Part shown: positions 5,901 to 12,214 of the stretch, piece after piece
Layout: each line of letters opens with the position of its first letter
How positions within the stretch are numbered: position 1 is the first letter of the stretch
From: Candidatus Saccharimonadota bacterium
GTDB lineage: Bacteria; Patescibacteriota; Saccharimonadia; Saccharimonadales; Saccharimonadaceae
Assembly (NCBI GenBank): GCA_016199685.1
Contig: JACQGD010000077.1
Coordinates: forward strand, 1-17,197
Length of the DNA stretch: 17,197 nt
Reading direction: 5' to 3'
Made by a program: the position numbers and the translations under genes
The notes under the pieces: model-generated
Told to the model about the DNA's origin: nothing
The model's input: only the letters and a program-made list of their open reading frames with translations
The model's database searches: none

Positions 5901-6791
5901 CACTGTCAAACAGAGACTGTTTGGTTTAATACCAGCTGCTTCCATACCTTCAAGTACCTTGAGTCGCTTCAATAGTTTCTTCTCACGTTGACCCTTAGCA
6001 CTTTCAACTTCCTCAGAAAGCTGCTTGATAAGTACGTTAAGATCAATTTCATCGAGAAGGGCTTTGAGTGCAGTTCCACCCATGCCGACGTCAGCAAGTT
6101 CTTCGTACTCTTCAGGAAGATTACGAAAATCTGTCTCATTCATGAGAGCACCCTTTACGAGGCTATCGAGTTGAGCTTTCTTGACATTGTAGCTTTCGTT
6201 AAGCTCTTCAACTTCACGTGACTGTGCTTCAGCAAGTGCTTTAATATCAGCACCTTCTACATCAGCATCACGCTCGTAACGAATCTTGATCGCTGCACGG
6301 CCTGCTTCTGTCTCTGCTTCGAGGTCTGAGAGGTATTGATCACGCTTTACTTCGTCTACGTTCAAAAGGACATAGCTTGCAAAATAAGCAACGCGTTCAA
6401 GGTTACGTACAGTAATACCAAGAAGTAGGCTCATCGCAGATGGCGTACCACGCATAAACCAAATGTGCGCAACAGGTGCAGCTAAGTTGATGTGACCCAT
6501 TCGTTCGCGACGAACGATAGACTTGGTAACAAGCTCACCATTCTTATCAATAGCAGCTTCACGTGATCGAACACCCTTGAGCTTGCTGTCGTGTGGGTTG
6601 ATATCTTTTACTGGTCCAAAAATTCGCTCACAGAACAACCCATCTCGTTCTGGCTTTTGGGTTCGGTAATTAATTGTCTCTGGTTTTGTGACTTCACCGT
6701 GGCTCCACTTGAGCATGTCCTCAGGACTTGCTACTGCTAGGCGAACCGCGTCAAAATCTGCAATACCAGTTCCGGCCATAACTTTCGACAT
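2958..6791 (-). CDS. rpoC: RNA polymerase subunit beta', lacking zinc ligands
   Basis: A 1277-aa beta' subunit. The active-site loop NADYDGDQM carries the Mg-binding Asp519, Asp521 and Asp523 (Phe is Tyr here). The trigger loop TLRTFHAGG is present, and the large gammaproteobacterial insertion is not. The N-terminal GLFCERIFGP and VRRERMGH segments are normal, but the zinc ribbon between them, of unchanged length, has Pro66, Asp68, Ile81 and Asn84 where E. coli has Cys70, 72, 85 and 88. The second zinc site is lost too: Ala845, Thr913, Pro920 and Ser923 replace Cys814, 888, 895 and 898. Bridge-helix His777 (E. coli) is Arg808. Residues about 150-270 hold a charged, helical insertion. The AAGGAGG ribosome binding site overlaps the end of rpoB and the gap is one base, so translation is coupled. 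Confidence 0.98.
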   Translation of the reverse strand: MSKVMAGTGIADFDAVRLAVASPEDMLKWSHGEVTKPETINYRTQKPERDGLFCERIFGPVKDINPHDSKLKGVRSREAAIDKNGELVTKSIVRRERMGHINLAAPVAHIWFMRGTPSAMSLLLGITVRNLERVAYFASYVLLNVDEVKRDQYLSDLEAETEAGRAAIKIRYERDADVEGADIKALAEAQSREVEELNESYNVKKAQLDSLVKGALMNETDFRNLPEEYEELADVGMGGTALKALLDEIDLNVLIKQLSEEVESAKGQREKKLLKRLKVLEGMEAAGIKPNSLCLTVLPVIPPDLRPMVQLTGGRFATSDLNDLYRRVINRNNRLKKLIDLNAPEVIRRNEMRMLQEAVDALIDNSAARGGRAVNATGGRRRLKSISDMLKGKQGRFRQNLLGKRVDYSGRSVIVVGPKLKIHQCGLPKQMALELFKPFVISWLIRGEHAHNIRSATRLIESGDALVWDALDAVIEGKYVLLNRAPSLHRLSIQAFMPKLVEGKAIQLHPLVANGFNADYDGDQMAVHLPLSEDAQREARELMSATNNLLKPADGAPVLNIGQDVVLGNYYLTYEKPSAQTETRKPYSSVYEAEMAYDNKKLQLQTPIRLFAKGEIRDTTLGRVFFNEILPADFPFDNGIQSKKQLKKVLAKIFDVYGPIETAKTADRMKGLAFRFATIAAVSTGKDDYLNFTEIPEFVSEGDDRTSQISEQFDQGLITDEERYNLTVQAWRNVDRKVTDFLQKELKNMDTSISVMVNSGARGDISNVKLASAMIGIMVDAASREIELPIRSSYKQGLSSLESFVATRGARKGLIDTALKTADSGYLTRRLVDVSQDVFTVVDEAGDDEGFAIYRAESEETMIDFSNRLTGRFTAEAVPGHVEADTLITRTVADGIQADEKIDSVKIQSVLSTKNLRGIPQKSYGIDMATGVLVDRAQPVGVIAAQSVGEPGTQLTLRTFHAGGVAGGDITQGLPRVEELFEARTPKGQAHITEVTGTVDVWEDGKKYIVQVTPEAGHVERIALEGRTVSVKSGSNVKVGDVLATAEGEARPLVAPFDGVVEVAEDTLVLAANASAPVRYEIPGSTQLVVRANDQVKAGDRLTIGSLNLHDLMRLKGTEATQRYIINEVLRIYAAQGQDVADKHLEIIVRQMFSRVQVEDPGDSTFVTGDIVSKAAVVDANSELAQQGRELVQYTQLLLGITKVSIWSDSFLSAASFQDTTRVLINAATSGRVDRLHGLKENVIIGRKIPVGTGAVHDDEVQEGLSEEISEDLELAA

Positions 6792-6792
6792 A

Positions 6793-9700
6793 TTACGCCT
6801 CCTTCACTTCGTCATTAAATTCTTCTGCTGTTTCAATTGTGAGCCCGTCTTCATCGAAGTCGATCTCATCTGCTTCATCAAGTACTGTTTCAGGAGTATC
6901 GTCGACAACAAAATCTATTGGAACAGATTTGTCGGCTGGACCTGCTTCAGCAATAACCTCTTCGGCATCAATGACCGCATCTTCTGACTCATCGAGGAGG
7001 TCGACGCGGAGGCCGAGTCCTTGGAGCTCTTTGACGAGGACGTTGAATGATTCTGGAAGCTTTGGACCAACGATCACTTCATCTTTGATGATTGATTCGT
7101 AGGCTTTTGCACGACCATAGACATCGTCTGACTTGATTGTGAGCATTTCCTGGAGTGTTGTTGCAGCACCGTATGCTTCAAGTGCCCACACCTCCATCTC
7201 ACCAAATCGCTGTCCACCGTTTTGTGCTTTACCACCAAGTGGTTGCTGCGTGACCATAGTGTATGGACCAGTTGAACGAGCATGGATCTTGTCACTCACC
7301 ATGTGGTGAAGCTTAATAATGTGCATCACACCAACTGTTGTTCGTTCTTCGAATGCGTCACCAGTACGGCCATCGTAGAGCTGTGATTTCCCGTCACGTG
7401 CGTAACCTGCTTTTTCAAGCTCGTCACTGATTGTTTGATCAAGAACACCGTTAAATGGTGGCGTTGCGACCTTGTAGCCAAGAGCACGTGCTGCCATACC
7501 AAGGTGAGTTTCAAACAGCTGACCGATATTCATACGACTTGGGACACCGAGTGGATTCAATACCACATCAACAGGTGTTCCATCTTCCATGAATGGCATA
7601 TCTTCTACAGGAAGAATTCGAGCTACAACACCCTTGTTACCGTGTCGACCCGCAAGCTTGTCACCGACTGAAATCTTACGGAGCTGTGCAACAAAGATCT
7701 GAATCTGCATCAATACACCAGCTTTGAGTTCATGACCATTCTCACGTGAGAAGATCTTTACGCCGACAACTTTACCACCACCGGCATTGTTCATGCGCTG
7801 AGATGTATCGCGAACGTCTTTGGCTTTTTCACCGAAGATCGCACGAAGGAGCCGCTCTTCAGAACTAAGCTCTTGCTCACCCTTTGGTGTAATCTTACCA
7901 ACGAGGACGTCACCGGCTTTGACTTCAGAACCAATCTGTACAATACCATTTTCGTCGAGGTGGCGAAGTGACTCTTCAGATACATTTGGAATGTCCCGCG
8001 TGACAATCTCTGGACCAAGCTTTGTTTCACGAACTTCAACTGTGTAGTCCTTGATATTGATACTTGTAAGAGCATCTTCTTTAACAATACGGTCAGAAAG
8101 TACAATCGCGTCGTCCATATTGTAGCCGCCCCATGGCATGAAGGCCACAGTAAGGTCACGACCAAGTGCAAGCTCACCCTCGGCAACAGATGCACCTTCG
8201 ATAAGAATATCGCCGGCTTTTACTTTGTCACCGCGAAGTACGCGAACTTTTTGGTTGATTGAACGGTCGTCATTTGATTTCGCAAAGTGAACGAGCTCGT
8301 AAATCTTAACACCATCTTTGTACTTAACGTGAACTTCATCACCGTCAGCGCGGACAACTTCTCCGTCGCTCTCGGCAGTCACAAGCTGGCTTGTGTTCTT
8401 AGCAATTTCTGCTTCGATACCAGTACCAACTGTTGGAGCTTCAGGGGCAAGAAGCGGTACTGCCTGCTTCTGCATGTTCGTACCAGTCAAAGATCGGTCG
8501 ACACGGTTTTTCTCGATGAATGGCACGAGTCCGGCTGGTGGGCCAAGGATCTGCTTGTGCGCTGCATCCATATAGGTAACTTCCGAAACGTCAACTTGCT
8601 CAGGAAGGAGTCCGTTACGAGCACTCACGCGCTCTGCAACAAAGCTACCATCGGCGTTGAGTTCTGCACCGGCATCGGCGATAACTTCGACGATTTCTTG
8701 GCTTGCGTCCATGTAGACAACTTCATCTGTTACTTTACCATCAGTTACCTTAATGTAAGGCGTTTCGATAAATCCGTATTCGTTGACACGTGCATATGTT
8801 GCAAGGTTCAATACGAGTCCAATGTTGGCACCTTCTGGTGTTTCCACCGAACAAAGTCGGCCGTAATGAGTTGGGTGAGCATCGCGAACATCAAATCCGG
8901 CACGTTCACGGCTCAAACCACCAGGACCCATTGATGATAAGCGTCGTTTGTGTGAAAGCTCAGCAAGTGGGTTTGTCTCGTCCATAAGCTGTGAAAGCTG
9001 TGAACTTGCAAAGAATTCGCGAACCGCAGCAACAACAGGACGAGCATTAATTAGCTGACCTGGAGTAACATTTTCGATATCACTCATGCTCATGCGGTCC
9101 ATTGCGTTGCGTTGCATACGGAGCATACCAACGCGGAACTGACGTGCAACCAATTCACCAACGAGTTTCACACGACGATTAGAAAGCGCATCGATATCGT
9201 CTGGCGCATCTTGAGTGTTATTAAGGCGGATCAATTCTTTGATGATCGCAACAAGGTCGCTCATCTGGAAGACACGATTTTCAGTCGTGTTGGCAACTTC
9301 CAAACCAAGGCGTTGGTTAAGCTTGTAACGTCCGACTCGGCTATAGTCGAATCGTTTGAAATCAAAGAACATTCGCTCAATCATTGAACGAGCATTGTCG
9401 ACTGTCGCAAGATCACCTGGACGAAGACGTCGGTAGACTTCGATAAGTGCTTCGTTTGAACCACGTGCTGGATCTTTTTCGAGCGTTGCATCGATGTACT
9501 TAAGATCACCGGTGTCAACATCTTCGAAGATGCTCTTAATCTCGCTTGTCTTATTGTGACCAAGTGCACGAAGCAGTGTTGTTACAGGAAGTTTGCGACG
9601 GCGATCGATTTTGACGTAGAGTACGCCAGCAGATGATGTCTCGAACTCGAGCCATGCACCACGGCCTGGAATAAGTTTCGCACCATAGTTGTTTCGGCCA

Positions 9701-10149
9701 GCAACGACGTCAGCTGTAAAGAATACACCCGAGCTTCGGATAAGCTGAGAAACAACCACACGCTCAGTACCATTAATGATAAAGGTTCCGCGATCAGTCA
9801 TCCATGGGTAATCACCAAGATAGATTTCTTGTTCTTTGACTTCACCAGTTACCTTGTTTGTTAACTCCACGTTAACGTGCAATGGCGCATCAAAAGTAAG
9901 ATTATTCTCTTTTGTTTCCTGTTCGGTGACTTTTGGATTCTGGAATGCATAGTTCTTGAAACGAAGTTCAAGTTTCTGACCAGTATAGTCTTCGATTGGA
10001 TTTAGCTCTGCAAAAATCTCACTAAGGCCAGTTTCGACGAATTCACGCCAGCTGTCCTTTTGGTGAGCAATGAGATCTGGAATAGGGAGCGCTGTATCTT
10101 CACTCGTAAAGAATACGCGCGCGCCACTAGTAGGCTTAGTTTTCGCCAT
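6793..10149 (-). CDS. rpoB: RNA polymerase subunit beta
   Basis: An 1118-aa beta subunit, shorter than in E. coli (1342) and most other bacteria, with no large lineage insertions. Landmarks in order are the N-terminal lobe with YPWMTDRGTFIINGTERV (about 115-132), the rifampicin-pocket segment SSQLSQLMDETNP..HKRRLSSMGPGG (about 382-411), HPTHYGRLCSVETPEG, the KLAGRHGNKGV active-site segment, and GGQRFGEMEVWALEAYGA, followed by a long acidic tail (DEADEIDFDEDG). Pocket positions differ from E. coli at Leu388 (Phe514), Ala396 (Ser522), Met407 (Leu533) and Val446 (Ile572). The ATG follows GAGG by 9 bases. rplJ/rplL, the usual upstream partners, are absent; the gene instead has its own leader containing a 9-bp hairpin and faces a divergent small gene. 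Confidence 0.98.
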   Translation of the reverse strand: MAKTKPTSGARVFFTSEDTALPIPDLIAHQKDSWREFVETGLSEIFAELNPIEDYTGQKLELRFKNYAFQNPKVTEQETKENNLTFDAPLHVNVELTNKVTGEVKEQEIYLGDYPWMTDRGTFIINGTERVVVSQLIRSSGVFFTADVVAGRNNYGAKLIPGRGAWLEFETSSAGVLYVKIDRRRKLPVTTLLRALGHNKTSEIKSIFEDVDTGDLKYIDATLEKDPARGSNEALIEVYRRLRPGDLATVDNARSMIERMFFDFKRFDYSRVGRYKLNQRLGLEVANTTENRVFQMSDLVAIIKELIRLNNTQDAPDDIDALSNRRVKLVGELVARQFRVGMLRMQRNAMDRMSMSDIENVTPGQLINARPVVAAVREFFASSQLSQLMDETNPLAELSHKRRLSSMGPGGLSRERAGFDVRDAHPTHYGRLCSVETPEGANIGLVLNLATYARVNEYGFIETPYIKVTDGKVTDEVVYMDASQEIVEVIADAGAELNADGSFVAERVSARNGLLPEQVDVSEVTYMDAAHKQILGPPAGLVPFIEKNRVDRSLTGTNMQKQAVPLLAPEAPTVGTGIEAEIAKNTSQLVTAESDGEVVRADGDEVHVKYKDGVKIYELVHFAKSNDDRSINQKVRVLRGDKVKAGDILIEGASVAEGELALGRDLTVAFMPWGGYNMDDAIVLSDRIVKEDALTSINIKDYTVEVRETKLGPEIVTRDIPNVSEESLRHLDENGIVQIGSEVKAGDVLVGKITPKGEQELSSEERLLRAIFGEKAKDVRDTSQRMNNAGGGKVVGVKIFSRENGHELKAGVLMQIQIFVAQLRKISVGDKLAGRHGNKGVVARILPVEDMPFMEDGTPVDVVLNPLGVPSRMNIGQLFETHLGMAARALGYKVATPPFNGVLDQTISDELEKAGYARDGKSQLYDGRTGDAFEERTTVGVMHIIKLHHMVSDKIHARSTGPYTMVTQQPLGGKAQNGGQRFGEMEVWALEAYGAATTLQEMLTIKSDDVYGRAKAYESIIKDEVIVGPKLPESFNVLVKELQGLGLRVDLLDESEDAVIDAEEVIAEAGPADKSVPIDFVVDDTPETVLDEADEIDFDEDGLTIETAEEFNDEVKEA

Positions 10150-10176
10150 AGATTTTTTCCTCGCATTTAATTGTTG

Positions 10177-10205
10177 TTAGTGAATTTGGCCGGAAGATTC
10201 ACTAA
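10177..10205 (-). promoter_or_regulatory. Hairpin in the rpoB leader
   Basis: TTAGTGAAT (10177-10185) and ATTCACTAA (10197-10205) form a perfect 9-bp inverted repeat around 11 bases, ending 27 bases before the rpoB ATG. No T run follows on the minus strand, so it is not a terminator; it could be an autoregulatory element. No correctly spaced -35/-10 pair for rpoB could be fixed in 10210-10340. Confidence 0.4.
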
Positions 10206-10345
10206 GCGTTGGTTTCACCTCTGTTGCCACCAGACATGATCTATATCGAGACATAGATTTCCAAGCTACACTACTTCTTAGTATCTATTGTCCTCTTTTT
10301 TGTATAAATAATCAAGGCTTTTGTAATAGTGAATACTACAAATAG

Positions 10346-10374
10346 TTGACATTTTATAATACTTATGCTATAAT
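10346..10374 (+). promoter_or_regulatory. Perfect consensus extended promoter of the 129-aa gene
   Basis: TTGACA (10346-10351), exactly 17 bases, and TATAAT (10369-10374) preceded by TGC. All twelve hexamer bases and the extended -10 match the sigma70 consensus. Expected start is near 10381. Confidence 0.88.
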
Positions 10375-10414
10375 GAAATCATTGTTCGATCTCTCACCGA
10401 CTGAAGGGAACCTC

Positions 10415-10804
10415 GTGAACAAAGTAATTTTCACCTCGTACAACATCGCCTGCATGATCGTCAACGCCGTCTCGCTAGCAATCAGCTACGTTATCGCGCA
10501 GTACATCACGTACACGAGCGCCGTGAACGAAGTGAATGCGGCACGGCAAGCAACCACGTATTCGGTCCCGCCCAACGCGGACGGATACATGATCGACGGC
10601 GACCTCGTCATCGATCAGAACAGTGGCGTATCCATACCGCTTCCGCATCATCCCACGTTCTTCGAAGTTCCGATCAACTGGACCACATGGCTCATGATCG
10701 CAGCTCCGATGTTGGCGGCATTCGGTTCTGGCATTCTCGTCCACTGCGCCTTCGCGCACGAGCAGAAGAAGTCAGGAAGTACCAGCGAACTAGCCTACAC
10801 CTAA
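10415..10804 (+). CDS. Small two-helix membrane protein (129 aa), unknown family
   Basis: I do not recognise the family. Two hydrophobic helices are visible: residues about 5-33 (VIFTSYNIACMIVNAVSLAI...) and 88-114 (NWTTWLMIAAPMLAAFGSGIL...). They flank a loop of about 55 residues with Pro, Asp and Gly (VPPNADGYMIDGD), and a short polar tail follows (EQKKSGSTSE). An N-in/C-in topology with an external loop is likely. The start is taken as GTG 10415, with GAAGGG 6 bases upstream. The in-frame ATG at 10373 cannot be used, because it lies inside the -10 hexamer and would not be in the mRNA. Codons are richer in C/G endings than in rpoB. The gene is a closed single-gene unit with a perfect promoter and a 16-bp terminator, so it is probably strongly transcribed. 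Confidence 0.75.
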   Translation: MNKVIFTSYNIACMIVNAVSLAISYVIAQYITYTSAVNEVNAARQATTYSVPPNADGYMIDGDLVIDQNSGVSIPLPHHPTFFEVPINWTTWLMIAAPMLAAFGSGILVHCAFAHEQKKSGSTSELAYT

Positions 10805-10814
10805 TCGCACACCT

Positions 10815-10864
10815 GCGCACCGTAGAGATAGCACACCATATCTCTACGGTGCGCTATTTCTTTT
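10815..10864 (+). terminator. Strong intrinsic terminator of the 129-aa gene
   Basis: GCGCACCGTAGAGATA (10815-10830) pairs perfectly over 16 bases with its complement at 10839-10854 around an 8-base loop, followed by TATTTCTTTT. It starts 10 bases after the stop codon. Confidence 0.92.
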
Positions 10865-10871
10865 GTAAAGA

Positions 10872-11195
10872 TTACATACGCATTTGAGTAAGTATTCCGA
10901 CAACCACAAGCCCGTCCATAGCAATCCACAACGTATTTGAAATGATCATCGGATACACTTTGTTCTTCAGGCCATAGATCAGAAACAAGGTCGCGCAGGC
11001 CAGAAAACTGAGCCAAGAAATCAGTGACACACCCTCAGCATGACCTTGAAAGACGGCAATTGCCTGAGGAAGCGCACTTAGAGGGTATGCAACCGAAACG
11101 CACATGACAATCGCATCAAACGGCGTCAGTTTCTTTTTGAATAGCTTTGGTCGCTTAAGATGTATGTAGTGATCAGAGTGAGGCATTCGCCCCAT
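10872..11195 (-). CDS. PQ-loop / SemiSWEET-like membrane protein
   Basis: A 107-aa protein with three membrane helices at about 25-45, 57-76 and 82-103. The first ends in the family hallmark YPLSALPQ (Pro43-Gln44), followed by GVSLISWLSFL, YGLKNKVYP and a third helix with a Trp after SNTL. This matches the three-helix SemiSWEET/PQ-loop repeat family, whose members dimerise to make a small sugar or small-molecule transporter; the substrate here is not predictable. It lies 14 bases after clpP on the same strand and is probably co-transcribed with it. The start is uncertain: ATG 11195 lies in TATAATG and lacks a ribosome binding site, while ATG 11186 (MPHSD) follows GGGG and would shorten the protein by three residues. 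Confidence 0.78.
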   Translation of the reverse strand: MGRMPHSDHYIHLKRPKLFKKKLTPFDAIVMCVSVAYPLSALPQAIAVFQGHAEGVSLISWLSFLACATLFLIYGLKNKVYPMIISNTLWIAMDGLVVVGILTQMRM

Positions 11196-11209
11196 TATAC
11201 ATGAAATAC

Positions 11210-11803
11210 TTATGCTTTCGTAATAACGCCGTCGATAAGCCCGTACTTAACCGATTCCTCGGCACTCATCCAAAAATCGCGATCTCCATCTTTCTCGATC
11301 TTAGCAAGTTTCTGACCAGTGTTTTTAGCGAGAATCTCATTGAGCCGTTGCTTCAAGAACAACCCTTCGCGAAGTGTAATCTCTTGATCAGTAATCTTGC
11401 CTTGCGTCCCACTACTTGGCTGGTGAATCATAATACGACTATTCGGAAGCGCAAATCGCTTTCCTTTCGCGCCACTCGAGAGAAGAAATGCACCCATACT
11501 CGCCTGCAAGCCAATCCCGATAGTCTGTACATCTGGGCTGATAAACTGAATCGTGTCATAGATCGCAAGACCATCATACACACTTCCACCGGGGCTATTG
11601 ATATAGAGTTTAATATCTTTTTTCGGATCTTCGTATGCGAGATGGATAAGCTGCGCAACAACAATATTAGCTGTATGCTCGTTAACGTCTTCTCCAAGAA
11701 AAATGATGCGCTCATTAAGAAGCCGTGAGTAAATATCAAACGCTCGCTCGCCGTCACTCGTTTTTTCAATCACTGTTGGAAATCGATAGCTACTTGGTTT
11801 CAT
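11210..11803 (-). CDS. clpP: ATP-dependent Clp protease proteolytic subunit
   Basis: A 197-aa ClpP, the 14-mer serine peptidase chamber that works with Clp ATPases in protein quality control. The triad is Ser102 (QASMGAFLL), His127 (MIHQPSSG) and Asp176 (GDRDFWMS). The oxyanion segment INSPGGSV (residues 68-75) and the N-terminal [17 protein letters not shown] are typical. ATG 11803 is chosen: it has GAGGAG 5 bases upstream and gives the usual length, whereas the frame extends upstream to 12001 through the promoter. Expression is probably controlled by the CIRCE-like operator over its promoter (11841-11867), as in HrcA heat-shock regulons. The Clp ATPase partner and hrcA are not in the window. 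The PQ-loop gene follows after 14 bases. Confidence 0.97.
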   Translation of the reverse strand: MKPSSYRFPTVIEKTSDGERAFDIYSRLLNERIIFLGEDVNEHTANIVVAQLIHLAYEDPKKDIKLYINSPGGSVYDGLAIYDTIQFISPDVQTIGIGLQASMGAFLLSSGAKGKRFALPNSRIMIHQPSSGTQGKITDQEITLREGLFLKQRLNEILAKNTGQKLAKIEKDGDRDFWMSAEESVKYGLIDGVITKA

Positions 11804-11826
11804 AATTTCTCCTCGTTTATATATAA

Positions 11827-11855
11827 AGTATACATGAATATTGGCACTCTGTGAA
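11827..11855 (-). promoter_or_regulatory. clpP promoter
   Basis: On the minus strand TTCACA (11850-11855), 17 bases, TATACT (11827-11832). The -35 sits in the spacer of the CIRCE-like repeat, so a bound repressor would block RNA polymerase directly. Confidence 0.72.
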
Positions 11856-11867
11856 GTAGAGTGCCAA
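11841..11867. promoter_or_regulatory. CIRCE-like operator (HrcA site) of clpP
   Basis: TTGGCACTC, 9 bases, GAGTGCCAA. The CIRCE consensus bound by HrcA is TTAGCACTC-N9-GAGTGCTAA; this site differs by one symmetric base in each half. The repeat extends to 13 bp per arm (11838-11870). The position over the clpP -35 fits heat-shock repression. It also lies about 10 bases upstream of the -35 of the divergent 66-aa gene, which it might affect. Confidence 0.75.
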
Positions 11868-11876
11868 TATAATAAT

Positions 11877-11905
11877 TTGTATTTTATGCAGTCATACAGT
11901 ACTAT
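11877..11905 (+). promoter_or_regulatory. Promoter of the 66-aa membrane protein gene
   Basis: TTGTAT (11877-11882), 17 bases, TACTAT (11900-11905); expected start is about 11912. Confidence 0.6.
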
Positions 11906-11942
11906 CACAATACATCTCTCGGCACCCAATATAGGAGGAGTC

Positions 11943-12143
11943 ATGAAAGATCGAATGGTTTCATCTTTACCCGTAGCCCAGTGGTATCTCGTGTTCTTCA
12001 TATTCTCGCTTCTGTTTCAGGCGTTCGTGCTTCAGTTCGACTGTGGTGTGATCGATATCGTCATCGTCTGTATAGGATTGCCGGCAATATTGACCTTCGC
12101 GCTCATGCAGCGACACCAACAGGTAGATACCCAGTCCGAGTGA
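11943..12143 (+). CDS. Small two-helix membrane protein (66 aa), unknown family
   Basis: No family recognised. Two hydrophobic helices at about 14-32 ([17 protein letters not shown]) and 37-55 ([19 protein letters not shown]) form a hairpin with a very short turn (QFDCG). The ends are polar (MKDRM and [11 protein letters not shown]). ATG 11943 is chosen because AGGAGGAG stands directly before it; the frame extends upstream to 11841, but that would run through the promoter. The gene is divergent from clpP and convergent with tig, with which it shares the terminator at 12153-12196. Codon choice (ATC, GTC, TTC) resembles the 129-aa membrane gene more than the ribosomal or polymerase genes. Confidence 0.7.
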   Translation: MKDRMVSSLPVAQWYLVFFIFSLLFQAFVLQFDCGVIDIVIVCIGLPAILTFALMQRHQQVDTQSE

Positions 12144-12152
12144 ACTGAAATC

Positions 12153-12196
12153 AAAAGCCGCTTGCGTTTTCCGAAAAGAGGAAGCAAGCGGCTATT
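12153..12196. terminator. Shared bidirectional terminator between the 66-aa gene and tig
   Basis: AGCCGCTTGC (12156-12165) pairs with GCAAGCGGCT (12184-12193), with inner TTCC/GGAA pairing. On the minus strand the stem is followed by TTTTGATTT, terminating tig; on the plus strand the tail is the weaker ATTTG. Confidence 0.8.
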
Positions 12197-12214
12197 TGAA
12201 TGAAGCGCAGTTAT

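Noticed and set aside
8287..8934. Plus-strand frame of 215 codons inside rpoB
   Set aside because: Antisense shadow of a conserved gene, caused by its codon usage; no ribosome binding site and no recognisable protein.
10346..10414. Upstream extension of the 129-aa gene from TTG 10346 or ATG 10373
   Set aside because: Both codons lie within the -35 and -10 hexamers of a perfect promoter and would precede the transcription start; GTG 10415 has a ribosome binding site.
11201..11728. Plus-strand frame of 175 codons inside clpP
   Set aside because: Antisense shadow of clpP with no start signals.
11804..12001. N-terminal extension of ClpP to 12001
   Set aside because: It would run through the clpP promoter and CIRCE-like operator and the antisense of the 66-aa gene; ATG 11803 has GAGGAG and gives the normal family length.
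2242..12143. Horizontal transfer of the small GC-ending-codon genes (101, 129 and 66 aa)
   Set aside because: The codon difference is measured against highly expressed ribosomal and polymerase genes, whose usage is biased; without a genome-wide baseline the contrast is not evidence of transfer.
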